DNA from: Streptosporangium violaceochromogenes
GTDB lineage: Bacteria; Actinomycetota; Actinomycetes; Streptosporangiales; Streptosporangiaceae
Length of the DNA: 64,000 nucleotides
Direction: 5' to 3'
Assembly (NCBI RefSeq): GCF_014654615.1
Contig: NZ_BNBB01000025.1
Span: 23,367 to 87,366 of the forward strand
The notes under the pieces were generated by a model, which had not been told where the DNA came from, made no database searches, and worked only from the letters and a program-made list of their open reading frames with translations. Both the position numbers and the translations under genes were made by a program. Below, piece after piece: positions 17,328-25,747 of this stretch; the stretch's first letter is position 1, and each line of letters opens with the position of its first letter.

Positions 17328-17897
17328 CTACTTCAGCACCGGGAAGCGCCGGACCGCCGCGGTCCGCCCCCACCAGGCGCCGATCCCCAGGACGTCACCG
17401 GCGTCGGCCAGCGCCAGACCGGCCAGCACCACGGTGTAGACGAGGTGGTCGTCCATGAACGGGTTGTTCGCCAGCGGCAGCTCCGCGGCCCACATCAGCA
17501 CCAGCAGCAGCCCCCCGGCCGCGGCCGCGATCCGCATCCCCGCCCCGGCCGTCAGCGCCACCCCGACGCCCAGCAGACCGGCCATGAACAGCCAGTCCAC
17601 CCACGCCTGCCCGGCCAGGGCGCCGAACAGGCCTCCCAGGGCGTTGTCCCCGGTCCCCTTGAGGAAGCCGGTCGTCGGGCTGCCGCCGGCGATCCACGCC
17701 CGGCCGGCGGGGGTGGCGAAGCCCCAGCCGAAGGTCTTGTCCAGGAAGGCCCACAGGAAGATCCAGCCGAGGCTGATCCGGGCGATCGCCCACACGTAGC
17801 CGGCGGGCCGGGACGCGGCCCCGGTCAGAGTGGCGCGCGTGCTGGGGGCGGCGGGGTGCGCGTGGGCCTTCCGGCTACGGTCTTCGATGATCGCCAT
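17328..17897 (-). CDS. DoxX-type membrane protein
   Basis: 189 aa integral membrane protein with about four hydrophobic helices. ARISLGWIFLWAFLDKTFG is the typical DoxX first helix. DoxX/DoxD proteins include the small subunit of thiosulfate:quinone oxidoreductase and the mycobacterial membrane-associated oxidoreductase complex. The exact reaction here is unknown. ATG at 17897 after GGAGACC. Its promoter has one perfect and one weaker DosR-like box and shares about 75 bp of similarity with the promoter of the DUF6544-like gene at 20116-20865. Confidence 0.85.
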   Translation of the reverse strand: MAIIEDRSRKAHAHPAAPSTRATLTGAASRPAGYVWAIARISLGWIFLWAFLDKTFGWGFATPAGRAWIAGGSPTTGFLKGTGDNALGGLFGALAGQAWVDWLFMAGLLGVGVALTAGAGMRIAAAAGGLLLVLMWAAELPLANNPFMDDHLVYTVVLAGLALADAGDVLGIGAWWGRTAAVRRFPVLK

Positions 17898-17940
17898 GAC
17901 TGGTCTCCTTCGCCTCGATCGGCGTCGATCGCCGTGGTCC

Positions 17941-18029
17941 AAGCACACCGCCTCGCGCGGCTCGCCGGCAGTGCTGTACGGCTCGCCCGTCCGGTCCCGA
18001 AGTCCCCGGTCCCACGGGACTTTCGGCCC
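17941..18029 (-). promoter_or_regulatory. DosR-type promoter of the DoxX gene
   Basis: GGGACTTTCGGCCC (18016-18029) is a canonical box. 17993-18006 reads GGGACTTCGGGACC on the reverse strand, offset 23 bp. Downstream (17941-17980) is a sequence conserved with the promoter at 20897-20962 (AAGCACACCGCCTC and TACGG elements), probably the core promoter. Confidence 0.6.
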
Positions 18030-18048
18030 TGCGAAAACCTCCGGCCGC

Positions 18049-18084
18049 ACCGAGAACCCCACCGAGGACCCCACCGAGGACCCC
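18049..18084. repeat. 12-bp tandem repeat, three copies
   Basis: ACCGAGAACCCC, ACCGAGGACCCC and ACCGAGGACCCC head to tail in the noncoding gap between the DoxX promoter and the flavodoxin stop. Confidence 0.7.
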
Positions 18085-18151
18085 GTGAAAGGCCTCGCCG
18101 AAGACCTCGCGAAAGACCCGCGGGAGAAGGACTCCCGCGCCGCCCCGTCCG

Positions 18152-18643
18152 TCATCGGCCGGCCTTCAGCTCGTAGGCGATGTCCCGGGCCCAGGCGCGC
18201 ACCCGTTCGCGGTCGCGGAAGTCGCCCGCCGCGGTCCTGGCCATGGTCGCGGCGGGAAACCCCTTGGCGTCGGGCCGCAGGCAGCCGCCGAACACGACGT
18301 TCTCCCGGGCGCCGATCCGGCGCCTGGCCCGCTCCGCGGCCCGGGGCACGGCCGCCTCCCTGTCGCCGATCGCCTGCAGCGGCCCGCTGCTGAACAGCCA
18401 GACGGGCCGCTCGGCCAGACGCTGGGCGCAGCGCCGGACCAGGGTGCGGGCCTGGTGGTGCCAGCGACCGAAGTAGATCGCGCCCCCCAGGACGACCGCG
18501 TCGTACCCGCCGACGTCCCCGACCTCGGCCGCGGCCCGGACGTCGGCCTCCAGCCCCTCCTCGCCGAGGACCTCGCCGATCCACTCGGCGATCTCCCAGG
18601 TGGAGCCGCGCCTGCTGCCGTACGCCACCAGTACCTTCGTCAA
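18152..18643 (-). CDS. Flavodoxin domain protein
   Basis: 163 aa. The N-terminal VLVAYGSRRGSTWEIAEWIG is a flavodoxin FMN phosphate-binding loop (S/T-rich G-S-x-x-G-S-T). YDAVVLGGAIYFGRWH and VWLFSSGP follow as in HemG-like flavodoxins. The TTG start at 18643 follows GAGGAGG; upstream reading frame has no homology. It probably carries electrons or reduces quinones or protoporphyrinogen. The gene is divergent from the alcohol dehydrogenase, and up to three DosR-like boxes lie between them. Confidence 0.85.
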   Translation of the reverse strand: MTKVLVAYGSRRGSTWEIAEWIGEVLGEEGLEADVRAAAEVGDVGGYDAVVLGGAIYFGRWHHQARTLVRRCAQRLAERPVWLFSSGPLQAIGDREAAVPRAAERARRRIGARENVVFGGCLRPDAKGFPAATMARTAAGDFRDRERVRAWARDIAYELKAGR

Positions 18644-18719
18644 CGTGGGGCCTCCTCGTTCCCGCCCGGCTCGCCGCCGTCCCCTTCCAGCCCACCAGCG
18701 GTGCCCCCTTCCGCACGAG

Positions 18720-18773
18720 ATGTCCTTCGGCCCGGATGCTCCCGACCTTGGTCCCGCGTGGGACCTTCGTCCC
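18720..18773. promoter_or_regulatory. Cluster of DosR-like boxes between divergent genes
   Basis: GGGACCTTCGTCCC (18760-18773) is canonical. CCGACCTTGGTCCC (18742-18755) and ATGTCCTTCGGCCC (18720-18733) are weaker, offset 18 and 22 bp. They could serve the flavodoxin (minus) and the dehydrogenase (plus). Confidence 0.6.
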
Positions 18774-18963
18774 GTCCCGCGTGGCCGTTGGCCACTCACC
18801 GGCCGCTGGTTTCTCCCGCAGGCTTGAAGGGAGCGAACGGCCCGCGCGGGACCTCGCGATGGACCCCGAACGCTCCGCGGTCCCGGAACAGGGCCCCGGA
18901 AGGCGCCGGGGTTTCCGAAGGCCCCGCGGAAGGGGCCGCGACGGCACGGCATGGGAGGCGGAC

Positions 18964-20004
18964 TTGAAGGCTCTGGTATATGAGGGCCCCGGCCGGAAAA
19001 CCTGGACCGAGGTGCCCGATCCGACGATCCGCGATCCGCAGGACGCGATCATCCAGATCGACACCGTGACGATATGCGGGACGGACCTGCACATCCTCGG
19101 CGGAGACGTCCCGGAGGTGGAGCCGGGCCGGATCCTCGGGCACGAGGCGGTGGGCACCGTGGTCGACGTGGGCGGCGCGGTCACCGAACTCCGCCCGGGT
19201 GACCGCGTGCTGGCCTCGTGCGTCTCGGCCTGCGGCAGGTGCCACTACTGCCGGCGGGCACGCTACGGCCAGTGCCTGGGCGGAGGCGGCTGGATCCTCG
19301 GGCACCGCGTCGACGGGGTGCAGGCGCAGTACGCCCGGCTGCCGTTCGCCGACCTGTCCACCCACCGGCTCAGCCCGCGGGTCGGCGACGAGGCGGCCGT
19401 CATGCTCGCCGACATCCTGCCGACCTCCTACGAGGTGGGGGTGCTCAACGGCCGGGTCCGGCCGGGGGACACGGTGGTCATCGTCGGGATGGGCCCGATC
19501 GGGCTGGCCGCCGTCCTCACCGCCCGGCTGTACTCCCCCGCGCACGTCATCGCGGTCGACAAGGCGGAGTCGCGGCTGCGGGCCGCCAAGCGCTTCGGCG
19601 CCGACATCGCCGTCAGGCCCGAGGACGACCCGCTGGAGGTGGTGCGCTCGGTGACCGGCGGGCTGGGCGCGGACGTGGCGATCGAGGCCGTCGGCGTTCC
19701 GGAGACCTTCGAGCTGTGCGCCACGCTGATCAGGCCCTGCGGCCGGGTGGCCAACATCGGGGTTCACGGGCGGCCCGCCACGCTCCACCTGGAGGAGCTG
19801 TGGATCCGCGACGTCACCATCACCACCGGGCTGGTCGACACCTTCTCCACCCCGACCCTGCTCACCATGCTGGCCGGCGGGCGGCTCGACACCGGCCCCA
19901 TGATCACCCACCGCTTCGCGCTCGACGACATCATGCGGGCCTACGAGCTGTTCGCCGACCCCGTCCACAGCGGGGCCGTCAAGGTCGTGCTGACCCGCGC
20001 CTGA
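18964..20004 (+). CDS. Zinc-dependent alcohol dehydrogenase
   Basis: 346 aa medium-chain dehydrogenase. Catalytic zinc ligands are CGTDLH and GHEAVG. The structural zinc set C-x2-C-x2-C-x7-C is present in CGRCHYCRRARYGQC. The Rossmann motif is GMGPIG, with an acidic residue at the end of the next strand (VDKAES) favouring NAD. TTG start at 18964 after GGGAGG. Oxidises an alcohol or reduces an aldehyde; the substrate is unknown. Likely induced with the island by the divergent DosR-like boxes. Confidence 0.9.
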   Translation: MKALVYEGPGRKTWTEVPDPTIRDPQDAIIQIDTVTICGTDLHILGGDVPEVEPGRILGHEAVGTVVDVGGAVTELRPGDRVLASCVSACGRCHYCRRARYGQCLGGGGWILGHRVDGVQAQYARLPFADLSTHRLSPRVGDEAAVMLADILPTSYEVGVLNGRVRPGDTVVIVGMGPIGLAAVLTARLYSPAHVIAVDKAESRLRAAKRFGADIAVRPEDDPLEVVRSVTGGLGADVAIEAVGVPETFELCATLIRPCGRVANIGVHGRPATLHLEELWIRDVTITTGLVDTFSTPTLLTMLAGGRLDTGPMITHRFALDDIMRAYELFADPVHSGAVKVVLTRA

Positions 20005-20052
20005 GCGCGCCCCCGGGATCGCCGCCCGCCGGGATCTCCGGGGGATCTCGCG

Positions 20053-20098
20053 CCCGGACGCCCGGCCGGGGACGGTCCACCCGGGCCGGGCGTCCGGG
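20053..20098. terminator. 15-bp perfect hairpin, bidirectional terminator
   Basis: CCCGGACGCCCGGCC (20053-20067) pairs exactly with GGCCGGGCGTCCGGG (20084-20098) between convergent genes. Confidence 0.7.
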
Positions 20099-20115
20099 TC
20101 GTCCGTGGCGCGGCC

Positions 20116-20865
20116 TCAGGTGATCAGGCGCAGATCCGTGAGGCGATACCGGAAGAACTCGCCCTCGGCCCATCGGCCGGTGCCGAAGAACCAGCCCACC
20201 CTCCCCGCGCTCGGGACGGTGACGCCGCCGAAGGTGGCGTAACCGGTGATCTCACCGCCGAAGGGGTGGCGTCCCCAGGAACCGGTGCCGCCGGGGTCGC
20301 CCCACCGGTCGAACACGAACGACCGGACGCGGCCGTCGGGGGCGAGTTCGTAGCGGACCCGTACGGCCCGGCCGTCGACGGTGTGACCGACGCTGACGTG
20401 CGTGTCGTCGTCGGCCGACCAGACCGCGCCGAAACGTGGCAGCAGCGAGGTCGGGACCCAGCACGCCTCCGCGCCCGCCCGCTCGGCCGCCGAGCGGGAG
20501 ACGTCGTCCCCCTCGGCGTGGACCAGCCGGAGCAGACCGGCCATCCTCCAGTCCATGCCTCCGCGCCCCTCGGCGTAACGGTCCGACCCGGTGATGAGGG
20601 CGGCGACACGCGCGGTCCACACGAACCCGCTGTGGGGGGCCAGCAGCTGGCGCGCGCTGAACGGAAGCCATCGGCCGATCTTGATGCTCCCCCGCATCCG
20701 CAGGCGGGCGGCGATCGCCGGCGGGGTGCCCGGGGCGATGGAGGCGGCCAGATGCCGGCGCACCGGTGCCGGCAGCCCCTTGAGCTCGTCCGGCGTGAAG
20801 GGCGCCGAATCGGGGGGCCGTGCCGTCAGGACTCTCTCGATTCTCCGGAGCTCCGTCCTGTTCAC
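20116..20865 (-). CDS. DUF6544/DUF6920-like protein
   Basis: 249 aa soluble protein. GLPAPVRRHLAASI near residue 28, then RMRGSIKIGRWLPFSARQLLAP, FVWTARV, GRGGMDWRMAGLLRLV and the C-terminal VPSAGRVGWFFGTGRWAEGEFFRY resemble the DUF6544 (formerly DUF6920) family, probably a lipocalin-like fold; function unknown. GTG start at 20865 after GGGAAGG. Its promoter is related to that of the DoxX gene, which suggests co-regulation with the dormancy island. The family assignment is from memory of motifs. Confidence 0.65.
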   Translation of the reverse strand: MNRTELRRIERVLTARPPDSAPFTPDELKGLPAPVRRHLAASIAPGTPPAIAARLRMRGSIKIGRWLPFSARQLLAPHSGFVWTARVAALITGSDRYAEGRGGMDWRMAGLLRLVHAEGDDVSRSAAERAGAEACWVPTSLLPRFGAVWSADDDTHVSVGHTVDGRAVRVRYELAPDGRVRSFVFDRWGDPGGTGSWGRHPFGGEITGYATFGGVTVPSAGRVGWFFGTGRWAEGEFFRYRLTDLRLIT

Positions 20866-20896
20866 GCGGTCTTCCCTTCCCGTCTTCCCCGGGGGT

Positions 20897-20962
20897 GAAG
20901 CACACCGCCTCCCGGAATGTTCCCGTAGTGCCATACGGCCTGCCCGCCCGGCCCCAGGTCCC
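20897..20962 (-). promoter_or_regulatory. Promoter related to the DoxX promoter
   Basis: AAGCACACCGCCTC (20897-20910), a TACGG element and a weak DosR-like box (20949-20962) follow in the same order and spacing as upstream of the DoxX gene. Confidence 0.5.
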
Positions 20963-21082
20963 CGGCCTCCCGGAGCCTCCGGCCGGGCGGGGCGCCGCGT
21001 CCCTCTCGCTCCCCGCCGGCGGTCTCGGCGGGGAAATCACGGGCTTCGCGGCTTTCGACGGGACTCACAGTAGGCTAACCTT

Positions 21083-21101
21083 TTAGGTTAGGCTTACCTT
21101 A
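21083..21101 (+). promoter_or_regulatory. Iron box (IdeR/DmdR type)
   Basis: TTAGGTTAGGCTTACCTTA matches the consensus TTAGGTTAGGCTAACCTAA at 17 of 19 positions. A second partial copy (AGGCTAACCT, 21072-21081) overlaps upstream. It lies 24 bp before the ferric reductase start. Confidence 0.85.
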
Positions 21102-21124
21102 TTTTCACCTGGTTTGGAGAGTGC

Positions 21125-21883
21125 GTGCCCGTGACCCGACCCGCGATGATCACCGGCAGGCGCGCCACGACGGTTCCGGAGCCCCCCGCCGGATGGCTGC
21201 GCGCCGCCGCCGAGACCGGGTGGCCCGCCGGGCTGGCGCCCGGGCTGCGGGCCGAGGGAGAGGGCTGGCACCCGGCGGCCGAGCTCGCGGCCCCGCCGTA
21301 CGGACGGCTCGGCCGGATGGTCGAGGAGACCGGCCGCCGCTGGGACGCGCCCCCCCACGTGGCCGCCGCCCTGTGGTGGAAGGGCTTCTCCTACTGGACC
21401 ACGCTGCCGGTCGCCATGAGCTGGGCGACGGAACGGCGCGTCCCGCTGATGACCGCGCGGAACACGATGCTGCGGCCGCTGCCCGACGAGCCCCGCCTGC
21501 AGGTCGCGCTGAACGCGCCGGCCGCCGGCGGCGGGGACGCCGGCGACGGCGAACTGGGCGCGCTCATCCGCGAGACGCTGCTGGAGGACCTGCACGCGCC
21601 GCTGATCGAGGCGCTGCACGCGCTCACCCGGGCCGGGCGCCGCGGACTGTGGGGGTCGGTGGCCGAGGCGCTCGTCCACCCGCTGATCTCGTACGCGGGA
21701 GACCTCCTCGACGACCCGGCGGGCCAGGCGCTGACCCTGCTGCGATCGGTCGGCGGGCCGGTCGCCGGCCTGATGGAGCTGCCCGCGCTACGGCGGCGCA
21801 CCTGCTGCCTGTGGGTGACGCTACCGGGGCGGGAGGCCTGCTCCACCTGCTGCGTGACCGCGTGCGACCGGCCGGGAACGTGA
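21125..21883 (+). CDS. FhuF-like ferric-siderophore reductase
   Basis: 252 aa. The C-terminus carries the FhuF [2Fe-2S] pattern C-C-x10-C-x2-C (TCCLWVTLPG...ACSTC). FhuF proteins reduce ferric hydroxamate siderophores in the cytoplasm to release iron. GTG start at 21125 (an alternative GTG is at 21131); the gene follows an iron box directly. Its stop overlaps the GTG of the next ABC transporter gene, so reductase and exporters form one iron-repressed operon. Confidence 0.85.
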   Translation: MPVTRPAMITGRRATTVPEPPAGWLRAAAETGWPAGLAPGLRAEGEGWHPAAELAAPPYGRLGRMVEETGRRWDAPPHVAAALWWKGFSYWTTLPVAMSWATERRVPLMTARNTMLRPLPDEPRLQVALNAPAAGGGDAGDGELGALIRETLLEDLHAPLIEALHALTRAGRRGLWGSVAEALVHPLISYAGDLLDDPAGQALTLLRSVGGPVAGLMELPALRRRTCCLWVTLPGREACSTCCVTACDRPGT

Positions 21884-23571
21884 GGGTGCCCGCCGGAGGC
21901 CGCGACGTCCTGAGGCGCGCGATCACCGGGCAGTGGCGGCACACCGCCGGGGGCGCCGCGCTCGCCGCCGGGCACCAGGCCGGCGAGGCCCTGGTTCCCG
22001 TGGTGATCGGCCTGGTGATCGACGAGGCGATCGCGCCCGGGGACGGCGGCGCGCTCGCCCGGTGGATCGCCGTGCTGGCCCTGGTCTTCGCCACGCTGTC
22101 CCTCAGCTACCGCTTCAGCTACCGCGCCGCCGAACGGGCGGCCGAGCGCGCCGCGCACGACCTGCGGCTCGACCTGACCGCGCGGATCCTTCAGCCCAGG
22201 GGCGGCGCGGAGACCGGGCGGCTGCCGGGCGAGCTGGTCGCCATCGCCACCCAGGACGCCAAACGGGTCGGCGCCGTGCACATCGCCCTGACCGCCGCCA
22301 TCGCGGCGCTGGCCGGGCTGCTGGCCGGGGGCGTGGCGCTGCTGCGGGTCTCGGTGCCGCTGGGCCTGCTCGTCCTGCTGGGAGTCCCCCCGCTCCTGCT
22401 GCTGGCGCACCTGCTCGGCAGGCCGCTGGAACGGCGCAGCGGCGCCGAGCAGGAGCGCGCCGCGCACGCCTCGGGGGTGGCGGCCGACCTGATCGCCGGG
22501 CTGCGGGTGCTCAAGGGGATCGGGGCCGAGGCCACGGCGGTCGACCGCTACCGGCGCACCAGCCGTGACTCGCTGGCCGCCACGCTGCGGGCGGCACGCG
22601 CCCAGGCATGGCACGACGGCGGCATGCTCATGCTGACCGGCGTCTTCATCGCCGTGGTGGCGCTGGTCGGCGGCCGGCTCGCGGCGCAGGGTGACATCAG
22701 CGTCGGACAGCTGGTGGCGGCGGTCGGCCTCGCCCAGTTCCTCCTGACGCCGCTGTCCATCCTCTCCTGGGCCAACGGCGAGTTCGCCCAGGGCCGGGCG
22801 TCGGCCACCCGGATCGCCTCCGTGCTGGCGGCGCCGTACGCGGTGACCGGGGGCGGCGACGGCCTGCCCCTGCCGGTCCGGGGGCGGGTCCGGCTGCGGG
22901 AGGTCTTCTGCGGCGCTCTGCGCGGGCTGAGCCTGGAGGTGGCGCCGGGCGAGCTGCTGGGCGTCGTGACGGGGGACCCCGAGGTCGCCACCTCGCTGCT
23001 ACGGGTGCTCGGCCGGAGCGCCGACCCCTCGCCGGGCGCGGTGGAGCTGGACGGCGTGCCGCTGTCCGGCGTCGATCCCGCCGAGGTGCGCCGCGCCGTC
23101 GTGGTGGCCGAGCACGACGCCGACCTGTTCGAGGGCACCCTGCTCGACAACGTCGCCGCCGCGGCGGCGACCCCGGAGGCGGTCCCGGCCGCGATGGCCG
23201 CCTCCGCGGCCGACGAGGTCGCCGGCGCCCTGCCGTACGGCGCCGCCACCCCGCTCACCGAGCGGGGGCGCTCCCTGTCGGGAGGGCAGCGCCAGCGGGT
23301 GGCCCTCGCCCGCGCCCTCGCCGCCGACCCCGCCGTCCTGGTCCTGCACGACCCGACCACCGCGGTCGACGCGGCCACCGAGGCCCGGATCGCGGCCGGC
23401 GTCCGCGAGGCCCGCGCGGGCCGTACCACGATCATGGTGGTCACCAGCCCGGCACTGCTGGCGGTGGCCGACCGGGTGGTGTTCACCGACGGCGGCCCCT
23501 CGGCGGCCGTCGGAACCCACGCCGAGCTCGTCCACGACAACGAGACCTACCGGGCGACGGTCCTGGCATGA
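21880..23571 (+). CDS. ABC exporter half-transporter with degenerate ATP site
   Basis: 563 aa: six-helix membrane domain (about 10-320), then a nucleotide-binding domain. The signature LSGGQRQR is intact (near 466). The Walker A loop is VTGDPEVATS (near 362), lacking the GK(S/T) lysine. Walker B is VLHDP (near 485), with His for the Asp and Asp for the catalytic Glu. It would therefore pair with the following subunit as the non-hydrolysing partner. Starts on a GTGA overlap with the reductase and ends on an ATGA overlap with the next gene. Likely exports the siderophore or recycles it (cchG/cchI context). Confidence 0.87.
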   Translation: MRVPAGGRDVLRRAITGQWRHTAGGAALAAGHQAGEALVPVVIGLVIDEAIAPGDGGALARWIAVLALVFATLSLSYRFSYRAAERAAERAAHDLRLDLTARILQPRGGAETGRLPGELVAIATQDAKRVGAVHIALTAAIAALAGLLAGGVALLRVSVPLGLLVLLGVPPLLLLAHLLGRPLERRSGAEQERAAHASGVAADLIAGLRVLKGIGAEATAVDRYRRTSRDSLAATLRAARAQAWHDGGMLMLTGVFIAVVALVGGRLAAQGDISVGQLVAAVGLAQFLLTPLSILSWANGEFAQGRASATRIASVLAAPYAVTGGGDGLPLPVRGRVRLREVFCGALRGLSLEVAPGELLGVVTGDPEVATSLLRVLGRSADPSPGAVELDGVPLSGVDPAEVRRAVVVAEHDADLFEGTLLDNVAAAAATPEAVPAAMAASAADEVAGALPYGAATPLTERGRSLSGGQRQRVALARALAADPAVLVLHDPTTAVDAATEARIAAGVREARAGRTTIMVVTSPALLAVADRVVFTDGGPSAAVGTHAELVHDNETYRATVLA

Positions 23572-25409
23572 CCGCTTTCCGGGCCGACCCGGCGGAGGAG
23601 AACACCATGACGGCGACGGACGGATCGCGGGCCGGGGAGCGGGAGCTGCTGCCCGTCGCGTCCGCCGCGCGGGTCCGCGCGGCACTGCGCGAGCTGGCGC
23701 GCCCCCACCGGACGGCCGCCCTCTGCGGCCTCGCGGTCCTGGTGGCCGCGACCGGGACCGGGCTGCTCACCGCGCCGGTGCTCGGCCACGTCATCGACCT
23801 GGTCGCCCAGGGGCGGCCGGCCTCGGCGGTCACCGCGCCGGTCGTCTGGCTGGCGGTCATCGCGGTCGCGCAGGGGACGATGACCGCGCTCGGGGTCTCC
23901 CTCGTGGCCCGGCTCGGGGAGGGCATGCTGGCCACCCTGCGGGAGCGTTTCGTGGACAGGGCCCTGCGGCTGCCCCTCGAACGGGTCGAGCGGGCCGGGT
24001 CGGGCGACCTGACCTCCCGCGTCACCAACGACGTCTCGGTCATCACGACCGCGGTCCGCGAGGGGATGCCGTCGCTGGCCCGCTCAGTGCTGACGATCGG
24101 GCTCACCCTGGTGGGGCTGGCGATCCTGGACGCGCGCTTCGCGCTCGTGGCGCTCGTCGCCATCCCCTTCCAGGTCCACACGGTGCGCTGGTACGTCCGC
24201 CACGCGGTCCCCCTGTACGCCGCGCAGCGCGTCGCCGTCGGGGCCCAGCAGCAGCGGTTGCTGGGCACGATCGGCGGGGCGTCCACCGTCCGGGCGCTGC
24301 GGCTCACCGGTGAGCACGTCGGCCTCGTCGGCAGGGCGTCACAGGCCGCGGTGGATCTGGCGCTGCGCGGCACCGGCCTGGTGACACGGTTCTACTCCCG
24401 CCTCAACCTCGCCGAGTTCGCGGGGCTGTCGGCGGTCCTGGCGACGGGCTTCCAGCTGGTGCGGGACGGGCAGGTCAGCATCGGCACGGCCGGGGCCGCC
24501 GCCCTCTACTTCCACAGCCTGTTCACCCCGATCAACATCGCGCTCAGCCTCGTCGACGACGCCCAGGCCGCCTCCGCGGGCCTCGCCCGGCTGGTCGGCG
24601 TGGCGGGCGTGGCGGGCGAGACGGACGAGGACCCGCGGGAGGCGCCGTCGCGGGCCCGCGGCCCCGTCCCCCACGGGCCGCCGATCCGTGTCCGCGGCAT
24701 CGGCTACGCCTACCGGGCCGGTCACCCGGTGCTGCGCGACGTGAGCCTCGACATCGCCGCCCGGGAGCGGGTCGCCCTGGTCGGGGCCAGCGGCGCGGGC
24801 AAGACCACGCTGGCCAGGCTCATCGCGGGCGTCCACCGGCCCGACAGCGGCTCGATCACCGTCGGCGACGCGGCGCCCGGACCGGACGGGGTCCCGGCGG
24901 GACGGCACGTCGCCCTGGTCACCCAGGAGGTGCACGTCTTCGCGGGCACGCTCGCCGACGACCTCCGGCTCGCCCGGCCGGGGGCGGACGACGACGAGCT
25001 CCACGCGGCACTGGAACGGGTCGGAGCGCTGGCCTGGGCGCGGGCGCTGCCCGAGGGGCTGGAGACGACGGTCGGCGAGAACGGCCACCGGCTCACCCCC
25101 GCGCAGGCCCAGCAGCTGGCCCTCGCCCGGCTCGTCCTGGCCGACCCTCCCGCGGTCGTGCTCGACGAGGCGACGGCGGAGGCCGGCAGCGCGGGGGCGC
25201 GGGTGCTGGAGACGGCCGCCGCCGCCGCGATCGAGGGCCGGACCGTGCTCGTCGTCGCCCACCGGCTCACCCAGGCCGCGTCGGCCGACCGCGTCGTGGT
25301 GCTCAGCGACGGGGAGGTCGCCGAGGTCGGCACCCACCGGGAGCTGGTCCGCGCCAAGGACCGCTACGCGGCGCTGTGGGAGGCGTGGTCGGACGGCCGC
25401 CGGCCGTAG
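23568..25409 (+). CDS. ABC exporter half-transporter, catalytic partner
   Basis: 613 aa. Membrane domain about 30-340. The nucleotide-binding domain has an intact Walker A GASGAGKTT (near 405) and Walker B VVLDEAT (near 528). The signature is LTPAQAQQ instead of LSGGQ (near 507). Together with the upstream subunit this gives one good and one defective composite ATP site, as in known asymmetric heterodimeric exporters. ATG overlaps the upstream stop. Siderophore export is inferred from the operon and iron box. Confidence 0.88.
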   Translation: MTAFRADPAEENTMTATDGSRAGERELLPVASAARVRAALRELARPHRTAALCGLAVLVAATGTGLLTAPVLGHVIDLVAQGRPASAVTAPVVWLAVIAVAQGTMTALGVSLVARLGEGMLATLRERFVDRALRLPLERVERAGSGDLTSRVTNDVSVITTAVREGMPSLARSVLTIGLTLVGLAILDARFALVALVAIPFQVHTVRWYVRHAVPLYAAQRVAVGAQQQRLLGTIGGASTVRALRLTGEHVGLVGRASQAAVDLALRGTGLVTRFYSRLNLAEFAGLSAVLATGFQLVRDGQVSIGTAGAAALYFHSLFTPINIALSLVDDAQAASAGLARLVGVAGVAGETDEDPREAPSRARGPVPHGPPIRVRGIGYAYRAGHPVLRDVSLDIAARERVALVGASGAGKTTLARLIAGVHRPDSGSITVGDAAPGPDGVPAGRHVALVTQEVHVFAGTLADDLRLARPGADDDELHAALERVGALAWARALPEGLETTVGENGHRLTPAQAQQLALARLVLADPPAVVLDEATAEAGSAGARVLETAAAAAIEGRTVLVVAHRLTQAASADRVVVLSDGEVAEVGTHRELVRAKDRYAALWEAWSDGRRP

Positions 25410-25419
25410 GGGGCTTCGG

Positions 25420-25464
25420 CCGCCCGCCGCGACGGGCTTTCGCGAGGGCCGGCCCGGCGGGCGG
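25420..25464. terminator. Hairpin between convergent exporter and mbtH
   Basis: CCGCCCGCCG (25420-25429) pairs with CGGCGGGCGG (25455-25464) in the 107-bp convergent gap. Confidence 0.5.
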
Positions 25465-25516
25465 GGACCGGCCGTCCGGCCCGGCGCCGCGTGCCGCCCG
25501 GCCCCCGCCCCGCGTC

Positions 25517-25747
25517 TCATCCCGGCGTGCCCGCCGTCCCCTCCATGGCCTCGACGAGGCTGCGGGGGCGCAGGTCGGTCCAGTGCGTCTCGACGTACTC
25601 CAGGCAGGCGCTCCGGGACTCCTCGCCGAAGACGGTCTCCCAGCCGGCCGGGACCCCGGCGAAGGAGGGCCACAGCGAGTGCTGGCCCTCACCGTTGACC
25701 AGCACCAGGTAGCGGCCCTCGGGGTCGTCGAACGGGTTGGTGCTCAT
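25517..25747 (-). CDS. mbtH: MbtH-like protein
   Basis: 76 aa. It starts MSTNPFDD and has the family signature NGEGQHSLWP and a Trp-rich THWTDLRPRSL end. MbtH proteins bind adenylation domains and are needed for their folding or activity. ATG overlaps the NRPS stop codon (ATGA), so the chaperone is translated with its synthetase. It corresponds in position and role to cchK of the coelichelin locus. Confidence 0.96.
   Translation of the reverse strand: MSTNPFDDPEGRYLVLVNGEGQHSLWPSFAGVPAGWETVFGEESRSACLEYVETHWTDLRPRSLVEAMEGTAGTPG

Noticed and set aside
21065..21083. Second full iron box before the reductase gene
   Set aside because: Only the right half (AGGCTAACCT) matches; the left half does not, so it is counted as partial overlap rather than a separate site.
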